Positions 1-6,854 of a stretch of 10,668 nucleotides of DNA are shown piece by piece. Origin of the DNA: an uncultured Burkholderiales bacterium (lineage in GTDB: Bacteria > Pseudomonadota > Gammaproteobacteria > Burkholderiales > Burkholderiaceae_C); the NCBI GenBank assembly GCA_903926695.1, contig CAIYKK010000110.1, forward strand, positions 1 through 10,668, in the 5' to 3' direction. Within the stretch, counting starts at the first letter, position 1. Each line of letters starts with the position of its first letter. The notes under the pieces are model-generated. The model was not told the DNA's origin. It saw only the letters and a list, made by a program, of their open reading frames with translations, and made no database searches. The translations under genes and the position numbers were made by a program.

Positions 1-214
1 CGTGCGCCGCCTGCGGCCCATTGTGTTGACGGCAGCGGCGGAGGTACTGGCGCTGATTCCGCTGTCGCGCAGCGTGGTCGGGGGGCCGATGGCCGTCGCC
101 ATCATGGGCGGGCTGATTGTGGCCACGGTGCTGACGTTGCTGGCCCTGCCTGCCATGTACGCGGCTTGGTTTCGCGTGCGGCGCGAGGAGGGCGTCGCAG
201 CGGCTGCAGCATGA
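1..214 (+). CDS. RND-superfamily efflux permease, C-terminal fragment (5' end outside window)
   Basis: This is the last 70 codons of a gene that enters from the left edge, read in the frame starting at base 2 with TGA at 212-214. The residues RLRPIVLTAAAEVLALIPL, then MGGLIVATVLTLLALPAMY, match the end of the last transmembrane helices of RND (AcrB/MexB-like) inner-membrane proton antiporters. In these proteins RLRPI sits at the start of a late helix, and an MGG..VATVL..LP..Y pattern forms the final helix before a short basic cytoplasmic tail (here WFRVRREEG and an alanine run). Family members work as the pump of a tripartite complex with a membrane-fusion protein and an outer-membrane channel. 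The substrate cannot be told from this fragment, because the porter domains are outside the window. No terminator was recognised directly after the stop. The family call is secure; the subfamily is not. Confidence 0.85.
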   Translation, partial: VRRLRPIVLTAAAEVLALIPLSRSVVGGPMAVAIMGGLIVATVLTLLALPAMYAAWFRVRREEGVAAAAA

Positions 215-264
215 ATCAGCAAAAGAGGCGGGCCGGGGCGCTCAAACCGCTCCCGGTTACAGGC

Positions 265-270
265 TAAAAT
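265..270 (+). promoter_or_regulatory. possible -10 element upstream of tRNA-Leu(UAG)
   Basis: TAAAAT at 265-270 matches the sigma-70 -10 consensus at five of six positions and lies 69 bases before the tRNA-Leu gene. No good -35 hexamer is seen 16-18 bases upstream, so this is weak evidence. A start near base 277 would put the hairpin at 291-324 in the tRNA leader. Confidence 0.3.
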
Positions 271-290
271 AGAAAGTTAACCAATTTGAA

Positions 291-324
291 GCGGCAATGG
301 CTGAAGGTTTTTCAGGATTGCCGC
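291..324 (+). other. inverted repeat / hairpin just upstream of tRNA-Leu(UAG)
   Basis: GCGGCAAT (291-298) pairs perfectly with ATTGCCGC (317-324). Inside it, CTGAA (301-305) pairs with TTCAG (311-315), leaving a small internal loop and a GGTTT apical loop. A T-rich run (TGTTATTTTT) follows, and the tRNA begins 15 bases later. It could be an intrinsic terminator that ends transcription from the upstream efflux gene, or a leader structure removed when the tRNA 5' end is processed. The sequence alone does not decide between these. Confidence 0.5.
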
Positions 325-339
325 TGTTATTTTTCAGGC

Positions 340-426
340 GCGCGGGTGGCGAAATTGGTAGACGCACCAGGTTTAGGTCCTGACGCCAGCAATGGTGTGG
401 GGGTTCGAGTCCCCCCCCGCGCACCA
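340..426 (+). tRNA. tRNA-Leu (anticodon UAG)
   Basis: A class II tRNA of 87 nt including an encoded CCA (424-426). The acceptor stem GCGCGGG (340-346) pairs with CCCGCGC (416-422), with discriminator A423. The anticodon loop TTTAGGT (372-378) places anticodon TAG at 374-376, which reads CUN leucine codons. There is a long variable arm with a CGCC/GGTG stem, and a T arm GGGGG-TTCGAGT-CCCCC (399-415). The D loop carries the usual leucine pattern AAATTGGTAG. It lies 83 bases upstream of tig on the same strand, with no convincing promoter or terminator between them, so processing of this tRNA may create the 5' end of the tig message. Confidence 0.98.
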
Positions 427-509
427 CCCCTCAAGGCTTTGTCGCCGGCAACCGCCGCAGGCCGTCAGGTGAAAACCCTGTTTGAACATTTTTGATTTTA
501 GGAACCATC

Positions 510-1820
510 ATGGCCGTGACTGTTGAAAATCTTGAAAAGCTTGAGCGCAAAATCACGCTCACGCTGCCCCTCAGTGCCATCCAGTCGGAAGTCGATTCCC
601 GCCTGAAGAAGCTCGCCCGCACTGTGAAGATGGACGGTTTCCGTCCCGGCAAAGTGCCCATGAGCGTCGTCGCCCAGCGCTACGCCTACTCGGTGCATTA
701 CGAAGTCATGAACGACAAGGTCGGTGAAGCGTTTGCCGTCGCCGCCAACGAAGCCAAGCTGCGCGTGGCCGGTCAGCCCCGCATCAGCGAAAAAGACGGC
801 GCGCCTGAAGGCGAGCTGACGTTTGACGCGATTTTTGAAGTCTATCCCGACGTGAAAATTGCCGATTTGGCCACCGCCGAAGTCGAAAAAATCAGCGCCG
901 AAGTCGGCGACGCCGCCATCGACAAGACGCTGGACATTCTGCGCAAGCAGCGCCGCACCTTCGGCCAGCGCGCCGCCGATGAGGCCGCGCAAGACGGCGA
1001 CCGCGCCACCATCGACTTTGAAGGCAAGATCGACGGCGAAACCTTCGCTGGCGGCAAGGCCGAAGCGTTTCAGTTCCTCGTCGGCGAAGGCCAGATGCTC
1101 AAGGAATTTGAAGACGCTGTGCGCGGCATGAAAACCGGCGAAAGCAAGACTTTCCCGCTGAACTTCCCCGCCGACTACCACGGCAAGGATGTCGCTGGCA
1201 AGCAGGCCGATTTCCTGGTCACGGTCAAGAAACTCGAAGCCGCCAGCCTGCCCGAAGTCACTGACGAGCTGGCCAAATCCCTCGGCATTACTGAAGGAAC
1301 GGTCGAAGCCCTGCGCTCGGACATCAAGAAAAACCTCGACCGCGAAGTCAAGTCCCGCCTGATGGCGCGCAACAAGGCTGCGGCAATGGACGCGCTGGTG
1401 ACCAAGGCCGAACTCGACCTGCCCAATGCCAGCGTGCAGGCCGAACTGGCTCGTCTGCTCGAAAATGCCCGCGCTGACCTGAAAAAGCGCGGCATGAAAG
1501 ACGCCGACAAGATGGAAATCCCGGAAGACATCTTCCGTCCACAAGCTGAAAAGCGCGTGCGTCTGGGTCTTGTTGTGGCCGAACTGGTGCGCGCCAACGA
1601 ACTGCAGGCCAAGCCCGAGCAGCTCAAGGCCTATCTCGAAGAGATGGCCGCCAGCTACGAAAAGCCCGAAGATGTGATCCGTTGGTACCTCGGCGACACC
1701 AGCCGCATGGCCGAAGTCGAAGCCGTGGTGCTCGAAAACAACGTGACCGAGTTTGTCCTCGCCAAAGCCCAGGTCACCGACAAAGCCATTTCCTTCGATG
1801 AACTGATGGCCCAGAACTAA
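510..1820 (+). CDS. tig: trigger factor, ribosome-associated chaperone and prolyl isomerase
   Basis: Trigger factor binds near the ribosomal exit tunnel and shields nascent chains in the cytoplasm. The 436-residue product is close to the 432 residues of the E. coli protein. The N-terminal ribosome-binding domain shows the signature GFRPGKVP at residues 43-50. An FKBP-type peptidyl-prolyl isomerase domain follows at about 150-245 ([13 protein letters not shown], then the [17 protein letters not shown] stretch). The remaining C-terminal part is the helical, charged, substrate-cradling region. The start at 510 is chosen over an in-frame upstream codon at 492 because AGGA (500-503) precedes it by six bases and the family begins with M-x-V-x-V-E. 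It is followed by clpP on the same strand after 92 bases. The gene order tig-clpP-clpX-lon is common in proteobacteria. Nothing in the protein looks broken. Confidence 0.98.
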   Translation: MAVTVENLEKLERKITLTLPLSAIQSEVDSRLKKLARTVKMDGFRPGKVPMSVVAQRYAYSVHYEVMNDKVGEAFAVAANEAKLRVAGQPRISEKDGAPEGELTFDAIFEVYPDVKIADLATAEVEKISAEVGDAAIDKTLDILRKQRRTFGQRAADEAAQDGDRATIDFEGKIDGETFAGGKAEAFQFLVGEGQMLKEFEDAVRGMKTGESKTFPLNFPADYHGKDVAGKQADFLVTVKKLEAASLPEVTDELAKSLGITEGTVEALRSDIKKNLDREVKSRLMARNKAAAMDALVTKAELDLPNASVQAELARLLENARADLKKRGMKDADKMEIPEDIFRPQAEKRVRLGLVVAELVRANELQAKPEQLKAYLEEMAASYEKPEDVIRWYLGDTSRMAEVEAVVLENNVTEFVLAKAQVTDKAISFDELMAQN

Positions 1821-1840
1821 GCATCTGCTTTTGCAACGCT

Positions 1841-1881
1841 TTGGGGCTTGTGCTTTGCGGTACAGGCCCCAAGTCATTTTT
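1841..1881 (+). terminator. possible intrinsic terminator after tig
   Basis: TTGGGGCTTGT (1841-1851) pairs with ACAGGCCCCAA (1862-1872) over 11 positions with a single G-U wobble, around a 10-base loop. A run of five T (1877-1881) follows after a GTCA interruption. The separated T run makes it a moderate terminator. It may act as a read-through control point between tig and clpP. Confidence 0.5.
1847..1874 (+). promoter_or_regulatory. weak candidate sigma-32 promoter for clpP
   Basis: CTTGTGC (1847-1853) matches CTTGAAA at four of seven positions. After a 13-base spacer, CCCCAAGT (1867-1874) matches CCCCATNT at six of the seven informative positions. Spacing and location (39 bases before the clpP start) fit a heat-shock promoter, and clpP is a sigma-32 gene in E. 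coli. However, the CCCC also belongs to the hairpin stem at 1841-1872, so the match may be coincidental. Confidence 0.25.
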
Positions 1882-1912
1882 GGGTACAGTACGACAAACT
1901 CTGGAGATCATG

Positions 1913-2566
1913 ATGGTTCACAACGGTATTTACGGCGGCGGCTACGGCAGGCCACAGGCAGCAAGCCAGGAAATTCAAGGTCTTGGCATGGTGCCCATGG
2001 TGATTGAGCAGTCGGGCCGGGGCGAGCGCTCCTACGACATTTATTCGCGCCTGCTCAAAGAGCGCGTGATTTTCCTGGTTGGCCCGGTCAACGATCAGAC
2101 GGCCAATCTGGTGGTAGCCCAGTTGCTGTTCCTGGAAAGCGAAAATCCTGACAAGGACATTTCCTTCTACATCAACTCGCCCGGCGGCTCCGTCACGGCG
2201 GGCATGGCGATTTACGACACCATGCAGTTCATCAAGCCCGATGTGTCCACGCTGTGCGTGGGCATGGCGGCGAGCATGGGCGCGTTCTTGCTGTCCGCTG
2301 GCGCCAAGGGCAAACGCTTTTCGCTGCCAAACTCCCGCGTGATGATTCACCAGCCCTCGGGCGGCGCGCAGGGCCAGGCCACGGATATCGAAATCCACGC
2401 CCGTGACATCCTGAAAACCCGCGATCAGCTCAACCGCATTCTGGCGGTCAACACCGGCCAGTCGGTGGAAAAAATCGAGCGCGACACCGAGCGCGACTAC
2501 TTCATGTTCGCCGATGAAGCCAAGGCTTACGGCGTCGTGGACCAGGTCATTTCCAAGCGCCCCTGA
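1913..2566 (+). CDS. clpP: ATP-dependent Clp protease proteolytic subunit
   Basis: ClpP is the serine peptidase that forms two stacked heptameric rings and degrades proteins fed by ClpX or ClpA. The 217-residue product carries the complete triad: Ser121 in GMAASMGAF, His146 in MIHQPSGG, and Asp195 in DTERDYF. All three are shifted by exactly ten from the E. coli precursor. The core from MVPMVIEQ and [19 protein letters not shown] onward is highly conserved. The ten extra residues are in the N-terminal propeptide, which is rich in Gly and Tyr ([11 protein letters not shown]). GGAG at 1903-1906 lies six bases before the ATG at 1913. An adjacent ATG at 1910 would add one Met, and further in-frame upstream sequence to 1841 lacks a ribosome binding site. 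It is followed by a strong terminator and then clpX, its partner unfoldase. Confidence 0.97.
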   Translation: MVHNGIYGGGYGRPQAASQEIQGLGMVPMVIEQSGRGERSYDIYSRLLKERVIFLVGPVNDQTANLVVAQLLFLESENPDKDISFYINSPGGSVTAGMAIYDTMQFIKPDVSTLCVGMAASMGAFLLSAGAKGKRFSLPNSRVMIHQPSGGAQGQATDIEIHARDILKTRDQLNRILAVNTGQSVEKIERDTERDYFMFADEAKAYGVVDQVISKRP

Positions 2567-2604
2567 GATTGAGCGGAAATCTTTCGGGATTTCCCGGCGA
2601 AAGC

Positions 2605-2638
2605 GGCGCTTTCTACACCAGAAAGCGCCATTTTTTTT
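2605..2638 (+). terminator. strong intrinsic terminator between clpP and clpX
   Basis: GGCGCTTTCT (2605-2614) pairs perfectly with AGAAAGCGCC (2620-2629) over ten base pairs around the loop ACACC. Eight T residues follow (2631-2638). A smaller hairpin, GGAAATC/GATTTCC (2575-2581 with 2588-2594), sits just before it. The element lies 61 bases before clpX, so clpX needs either read-through or a promoter of its own. After the T run only a -10-like TATCAT (2645-2650) was seen, without a matching -35. Confidence 0.9.
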
Positions 2639-2698
2639 ATTCGTTATCATTAGCACCGCTAAGAGTTTTCCACAAGTCACGTAAAGGCATCCCCACCA

Positions 2699-3964
2699 AT
2701 GGCCGAGAAAAAAGGCTCTTCCAGCGAGAAGACTCTGTACTGCTCCTTCTGCGGTAAAAGTCAGCATGAAGTCAAAAAACTGATTGCAGGCCCGTCTGTC
2801 TTTGTCTGCGATGAATGCATTGATCTGTGCAACGAGATCATCCGCGACGAGCTTCCCGCTGGCACCGAGGCGCGCGAAACCCGCAGTGATTTGCCCACAC
2901 CCTCCGAAATCAAGGCAACGCTTGACGGCTACGTGATCGGTCAGGAGCCTGCCAAGCGCACCCTGGCCGTCGCGGTGTACAACCATTACAAGCGCCTGCG
3001 CCACAAGGAAAGCGCCAAAAAAGACGATGTTGAGCTGACCAAAAGCAATATTTTGCTCATCGGCCCCACCGGCTCGGGCAAGACGCTGCTGGCGCAAACG
3101 CTGGCGCGCACCTTGAACGTGCCCTTTGTCATGGCCGACGCCACCACGCTGACCGAAGCGGGCTACGTGGGGGAAGACGTTGAGAACATCATCCAGAAGC
3201 TGCTGCAAAGCTGCAACTACGAAGTCGAGCGCGCCCAGCAGGGCATCGTTTACATCGACGAGATCGACAAAATTTCGCGCAAGTCCGACAACCCGTCCAT
3301 CACCCGCGACGTGTCGGGTGAGGGCGTGCAGCAGGCGCTTTTGAAGCTGATCGAAGGCACGATGGCGTCGGTGCCGCCGCAGGGCGGGCGCAAACACCCG
3401 AACCAGGATTTCCTGCAGGTCGATACCACCAACATTCTTTTCATTTGCGGCGGCGCGTTTTCCGGGCTGGAAAAAGTCATTGAAAACCGCACCGAAGCCT
3501 CGGGCATCGGTTTTGGCGCGGCGGTCAAGAGCAAAAAGACGCGCAGCCTGACCGAGGCGTTCAAGGACGTTGAGCCCGAAGACCTGATCAAGTTCGGATT
3601 GATTCCCGAACTGGTGGGCCGCATGCCGGTGCTCGCCACCCTGGCCGAACTGACCGAAGACGCGCTGGTGCAAATCCTGACCGAGCCGAAAAATGCGGTG
3701 GTCAAGCAGTTCAGCAAGCTGCTGGCGATGGAAGGCGTGGATCTGGAAATCCGCCCGTCCGCGCTGAAGGCGATTGCCCGCAAGGCCTTGGCGCGCAAGA
3801 CTGGCGCACGCGGCCTGCGCTCGATTCTGGAGCAGTCGCTGATCGACACGATGTTTGACCTGCCCAGCATCAGCAATGTGGAAAAAGTGGTCGTCGATGA
3901 GTCCACGATTGAAGAAAACCAGCCGCCGCTGCTGGTTTACCGCGAAGCCGCCAAAAAAGCGTGA
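2699..3964 (+). CDS. clpX: ATP-dependent Clp protease ATP-binding subunit ClpX
   Basis: ClpX is the hexameric AAA+ unfoldase that recognises tagged substrates (for example ssrA-tagged proteins) and threads them into ClpP. The 421-residue product begins with a C4 zinc-binding domain: Cys15, Cys18, Cys37 and Cys40. Walker A is GPTGSGKT at 122-129 and Walker B is IVYIDE at 183-188. The pore loop GYVG is at 155-158, the RKH substrate loop at 231-233, and the IGF loop that docks on ClpP at 270-272. A sensor-2 type segment ([12 protein letters not shown]) is near the C terminus. Length and motifs are normal for the family. The ATG at 2699 is preceded by AAGG (2684-2687) at 11 bases, slightly long. 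It is separated from clpP by a strong terminator, and lon follows after 130 bases. Confidence 0.98.
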   Translation: MAEKKGSSSEKTLYCSFCGKSQHEVKKLIAGPSVFVCDECIDLCNEIIRDELPAGTEARETRSDLPTPSEIKATLDGYVIGQEPAKRTLAVAVYNHYKRLRHKESAKKDDVELTKSNILLIGPTGSGKTLLAQTLARTLNVPFVMADATTLTEAGYVGEDVENIIQKLLQSCNYEVERAQQGIVYIDEIDKISRKSDNPSITRDVSGEGVQQALLKLIEGTMASVPPQGGRKHPNQDFLQVDTTNILFICGGAFSGLEKVIENRTEASGIGFGAAVKSKKTRSLTEAFKDVEPEDLIKFGLIPELVGRMPVLATLAELTEDALVQILTEPKNAVVKQFSKLLAMEGVDLEIRPSALKAIARKALARKTGARGLRSILEQSLIDTMFDLPSISNVEKVVVDESTIEENQPPLLVYREAAKKA

Positions 3965-3987
3965 ATGCCAGCGGGGGTGCGGCGGTG

Positions 3988-4016
3988 CTTGAAAAGCGTT
4001 TGACCGCGCCTCATGT
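3988..4016 (+). promoter_or_regulatory. sigma-32 (heat-shock) promoter upstream of lon
   Basis: CTTGAAA (3988-3994) is a perfect match to the sigma-32 -35 consensus. After a 14-base spacer, CCTCATGT (4009-4016) matches CCCCATNT at six of seven informative positions. The spacing is near the optimum for this sigma factor. Transcription would start at about 4022-4025, some 70 bases before the lon ATG. Lon is a classical member of the E. coli heat-shock regulon, which agrees with the placement. Confidence 0.7.
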
Positions 4017-4032
4017 TTGCAGGTTTTTCGCT

Positions 4033-4067
4033 CCGCCGGACCCCGTGCAGCGGGGCGGCGGCGTTTT
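4033..4067 (+). other. GC-rich hairpin in the clpX-lon spacer (lon leader or clpX terminator)
   Basis: CCGCCG (4033-4038) pairs with CGGCGG (4056-4061) and CCCCG (4041-4045) pairs with CGGGG (4051-4055), with a two-base GA bulge and the loop TGCAG. CG and four T follow (4064-4067), with a second T run at 4074-4078. It lies downstream of the heat-shock promoter and would therefore be in the lon leader. It could also end transcription coming from clpX. The short interrupted T run makes terminator strength uncertain. Confidence 0.5.
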
Positions 4068-4094
4068 GCCTTATTTTTAAGGTTTAAGGTTTAT

Positions 4095-6524
4095 ATGTCA
4101 GTACCCACTTTCCTTCCTGCCACCCCGATTGCCCTGCCGCTGCTGCCGCTGCGCGACGTGGTGGTGTTTCCGCACATGGTGATTCCGCTGTTTGTCGGTC
4201 GCCCGAAAAGCATCAAGGCGCTGGAGACGGCGATGGAGGCCGAGCGCCGCATCATGCTGGTGGCCCAGAAAACTGCCGCCAAAGATGAACCATCCGTCGA
4301 GGACATGTTCGAGGTTGGCTGCGTTGCCACCATCCTGCAGCTTTTGAAACTGCCGGACGGCACGGTCAAGGTGCTGGTCGAGGGCCAGCAGCGTGCCAAG
4401 GTCAACAAGATTGAAGAAGGCGAGCAGCATTTCACCGCCAGCGTTACGCCGGTTACGCCAGCCGTTGCGCTTCCCGGCGACAAGGGCAGCGAGATCGAAG
4501 CCCTGCGCCGTGCCGTGATGCAGCAGTTTGACCATTACGTCAAGCTGAATAAAAAAATTCCGCCCGAAATTTTGACCTCGATTTCCAGCATTGACGACGC
4601 TGGCCGCCTGGCCGACACAATTGCCGCGCACCTGCCGCTCAAGCTCGATGTCAAGCAGGTCATTCTGGACTTGGATAATGTCAAGGCCCGTCTGGAGAAT
4701 TTGTATGAGCAGCTGGACCGCGAGGTCGATATCCTCAATGTGGACAAAAAAATTCGGGGCCGCGTCAAGCGCCAGATGGAGAAAAACCAGCGCGATTTTT
4801 ACCTGAACGAGCAGGTCAAGGCCATCCAGAAAGAACTCGGCGAAGGCGAAGAAGGCGCGGACATTGAAGACCTTGAAAAGAAGATCAAGTCTGCCAAGAT
4901 GCCCACCGAAGCGCGCAAGAAGGCTGAAAGCGAGTTGAAAAAGCTCAAGCTGATGTCGCCGATGTCAGCCGAAGCCAGCGTGGTGCGCACCTACATCGAC
5001 GTGCTGCTGGGCCTGCCGTGGAGCAAAAAAACCAAAATCAAACACGATCTGGTGTATGCCGAAGGCGTGCTCAACGAAGACCATTACGGTCTGGAAAAGG
5101 TCAAAGATCGCATCGTCGAATACCTTGCGGTGCAGCAGCGGGTGGATAAATTGAAAGCGCCGATTCTGTGCCTGGTTGGCCCGCCGGGCGTGGGTAAAAC
5201 CTCGCTGGGCCAGTCGATTGCCAAGGCCACGGGGCGCAAATATGTGCGCATGGCGCTGGGTGGTATGCGCGACGAGGCGGAAATTCGGGGCCATCGCCGC
5301 ACTTACATCGGCGCGCTGCCGGGCAAGGTGCTGCAAAATTTAAGCAAGTCCGGCACGCGCAACCCGCTGTTTTTGCTCGATGAGATCGACAAGCTGGGCA
5401 CCGATTTTCGCGGCGACCCGTCCAGCGCGCTGCTCGAAGTGCTGGACCCGGAACAGAACCACACGTTCGGCGACCATTACGTCGAAGTCGATTTTGATCT
5501 GAGCGACGTGATGTTTGTGGCGACATCGAATTCTATGAACATTCCGCCCGCGCTGCTGGACCGCATGGAAGTCATCCGCCTGTCGGGCTACACCGAGGAC
5601 GAAAAAACCAGCATCGCCCTGCGCTACCTGCTGCCCAAGCAGATCGCCAACAACGGCGTGAAAGACAGCGAACTGGAAGTGCAGGAGCAGGCGGTGCGGG
5701 ACATCGTGCGCTATTACACCCGCGAAGCGGGCGTGCGTTCGCTGGAGCGCGAACTCTCCAAAATCTGCCGCAAGGTCGTCAAGGGCATCCAGCTCAAGAA
5801 GATGGAGCCCAAGGTGGTGGTGACGACGGACAACCTCAACGACTTCCTCGGCGTGCGCAAATTCGACTATGGCCGCGCCGAAGTGCAAAACCAGGTTGGC
5901 CAGGTGGTTGGCTTAGCCTGGACGGAAGTCGGCGGCGATCTGCTGACGATTGAAGCGGCTGTGATTCCCGGCAAGGGCGTGATCACCCGCACCGGCTCGC
6001 TGGGCGATGTGATGAAGGAGTCGGTCGAGGCCGCCCGCACGGTGGTGCGCAGCCGCGCCAGGATTCTGGGCATCAAGGGCGAAATGTTTGAAAAGCATGA
6101 CATCCACATTCACGTGCCCGATGGCGCCACGCCCAAGGACGGCCCGAGCGCCGGCGCGGCGATGACGACGGCGTTTGTCTCGGCGCTGACCGGTATTCCG
6201 GTGCGCGCCGATGTCGCCATGACGGGTGAAATTACCCTGCGCGGCGAAGTCACGGCCATCGGCGGGCTGAAGGAAAAACTGCTGGCCGCTTTGCGCGGCG
6301 GCATCAAGACGGTGTTGATTCCTGCAGAAAATGCCAAGGATTTGCAGGAAATTCCCGCCAATGTGAAGGCTGGTCTGGAAATCATTCCGGTCAAATGGAT
6401 TGACCAGGTGCTGCAGGTCGCGCTGGAGCGCCAGCCGGTGCCATTGACGGAAGAAGAAGTGTTGGTGACGAACCCCACCGTGGTCGAGCCAGTTCAGCCT
6501 GTGGTTGGTACGGTTAAGCATTGA
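4095..6524 (+). CDS. lon: ATP-dependent Lon protease (LonA type)
   Basis: Lon is a cytoplasmic homohexamer that unfolds and degrades damaged proteins and short-lived regulators. The 809-residue product has the LonA layout. An N-terminal substrate-binding domain opens with LPLLPLRDVVVFPHMVIPL, and a charged helical linker follows at about 200-320. The AAA+ module has Walker A GPPGVGKT at 362-369 and Walker B FLLDE ending at Asp429-Glu430. The C-terminal peptidase domain holds the catalytic Ser685 in PKDGPSAG and Lys728 in GGLKEKLL. All these sites lie six positions after their E. coli counterparts. The start at 4095 fits AAGG at 4086-4089 with five bases of spacing; a second AAGG seven bases earlier makes a short tandem repeat. 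An upstream in-frame ATG at 4017 would fall at or before the predicted heat-shock transcript start. The tRNA-Gly promoter begins 20 bases after the stop. Confidence 0.98.
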   Translation: MSVPTFLPATPIALPLLPLRDVVVFPHMVIPLFVGRPKSIKALETAMEAERRIMLVAQKTAAKDEPSVEDMFEVGCVATILQLLKLPDGTVKVLVEGQQRAKVNKIEEGEQHFTASVTPVTPAVALPGDKGSEIEALRRAVMQQFDHYVKLNKKIPPEILTSISSIDDAGRLADTIAAHLPLKLDVKQVILDLDNVKARLENLYEQLDREVDILNVDKKIRGRVKRQMEKNQRDFYLNEQVKAIQKELGEGEEGADIEDLEKKIKSAKMPTEARKKAESELKKLKLMSPMSAEASVVRTYIDVLLGLPWSKKTKIKHDLVYAEGVLNEDHYGLEKVKDRIVEYLAVQQRVDKLKAPILCLVGPPGVGKTSLGQSIAKATGRKYVRMALGGMRDEAEIRGHRRTYIGALPGKVLQNLSKSGTRNPLFLLDEIDKLGTDFRGDPSSALLEVLDPEQNHTFGDHYVEVDFDLSDVMFVATSNSMNIPPALLDRMEVIRLSGYTEDEKTSIALRYLLPKQIANNGVKDSELEVQEQAVRDIVRYYTREAGVRSLERELSKICRKVVKGIQLKKMEPKVVVTTDNLNDFLGVRKFDYGRAEVQNQVGQVVGLAWTEVGGDLLTIEAAVIPGKGVITRTGSLGDVMKESVEAARTVVRSRARILGIKGEMFEKHDIHIHVPDGATPKDGPSAGAAMTTAFVSALTGIPVRADVAMTGEITLRGEVTAIGGLKEKLLAALRGGIKTVLIPAENAKDLQEIPANVKAGLEIIPVKWIDQVLQVALERQPVPLTEEEVLVTNPTVVEPVQPVVGTVKH

Positions 6525-6543
6525 GCGAAATTTTTTCGACGAT

Positions 6544-6573
6544 TTGCCAAAACCTGAAAAATGGCGCTATAAT
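6544..6573 (+). promoter_or_regulatory. sigma-70 promoter of the tRNA-Gly-Cys-Leu operon
   Basis: TTGCCA (6544-6549) matches the -35 consensus at five of six positions. An 18-base spacer separates it from a perfect TATAAT (6568-6573). The predicted start near 6580 leaves a leader of about eight bases before tRNA-Gly. It is the strongest sigma-70 promoter seen in the window, as expected for stable RNA. Confidence 0.85.
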
Positions 6574-6587
6574 TTGAATCTAGAAAC

Positions 6588-6663
6588 GCGGGAGTAGCTC
6601 AGTTGGTAGAGCGCAACCTTGCCAAGGTTGAGGTCGAGAGTTCGAGACTCTTTTCCCGCTCCA
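6588..6663 (+). tRNA. tRNA-Gly (anticodon GCC)
   Basis: 76 nt including encoded CCA (6661-6663). The acceptor stem GCGGGAG (6588-6594) pairs with TTCCCGC (6653-6659), with one G-U. The anticodon arm is CAACC-TTGCCAA-GGTTG with GCC at 6621-6623, reading GGC and GGU. The T arm has the loop TTCGAGA. It is the first gene of the trio with tRNA-Cys and tRNA-Leu(UAA), the same order as E. coli glyW-cysT-leuZ. Confidence 0.98.
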
Positions 6664-6667
6664 ATTC

Positions 6668-6699
6668 AAAGGGCAGCACTTCAAAGTGCTGCCCTTTTT
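6668..6699 (+). terminator. intrinsic-terminator-like hairpin between tRNA-Gly and tRNA-Cys
   Basis: AAAGGGCAGCACT (6668-6680) pairs perfectly with AGTGCTGCCCTTT (6685-6697) over 13 base pairs around a TCAA loop. T residues run from 6695 to 6699. It has every feature of a rho-independent terminator, yet tRNA-Cys starts only 25 bases later and has no promoter of its own that I can see. Confidence 0.85.
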
Positions 6700-6724
6700 C
6701 ATTGGAAAAAGTCAGAAAGAATAG

Positions 6725-6798
6725 GGCGCGGTAACAAAGCGGTTATGTAACGGATTGCAAATCCGTCTAGCCCGGTTCGACTCCGGGCCGCGCCTCCA
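6725..6798 (+). tRNA. tRNA-Cys (anticodon GCA)
   Basis: 74 nt with encoded CCA (6796-6798). The acceptor stem GGCGCGG (6725-6731) pairs with CCGCGCC (6788-6794), discriminator T6795, as is typical of cysteine tRNA. The anticodon arm is ACGGA-TTGCAAA-TCCGT with GCA at 6757-6759. The T arm is GCCCGG-type with the TTCGACT loop. Terminator-like hairpins lie on both sides. Confidence 0.98.
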
Positions 6799-6813
6799 TC
6801 GTTTTTTAGAATC

Positions 6814-6835
6814 AGCCCCGTTCATGGGGCTTTTT
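6814..6835 (+). terminator. intrinsic-terminator-like hairpin between tRNA-Cys and tRNA-Leu(UAA)
   Basis: AGCCCC (6814-6819) pairs with GGGGCT (6826-6831) around the loop GTTCAT, and five T residues end at 6835. The next tRNA starts 19 bases later. The stem is shorter than that of the preceding spacer hairpin, so read-through may be greater. Confidence 0.75.
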
Positions 6836-6854
6836 GCTGGACAATCGTTCATCG

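Noticed and set aside
2645..2650. TATCAT as a clpX promoter -10 element
   Set aside because: It matches at five of six positions, but the -35 position falls in the terminator stem and shows no TTGACA-like hexamer. It is not called as a promoter.
1874..3673. Long open frame (about 600 codons) on the minus strand opposite clpP and clpX
   Set aside because: It is antisense to two certain genes and runs through their intergenic terminator. Its composition is that expected from the complement of GC-rich codons, and it has no recognisable domain. The similar frames opposite tig (498-1877), lon, and 7094-8338 are rejected for the same reason.
4017..4094. In-frame N-terminal extension of Lon
   Set aside because: It is arginine-rich sequence encoded by the GC-rich hairpin. 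It starts at or before the predicted heat-shock transcript start, while the ATG at 4095 has a good ribosome binding site and the family N terminus.
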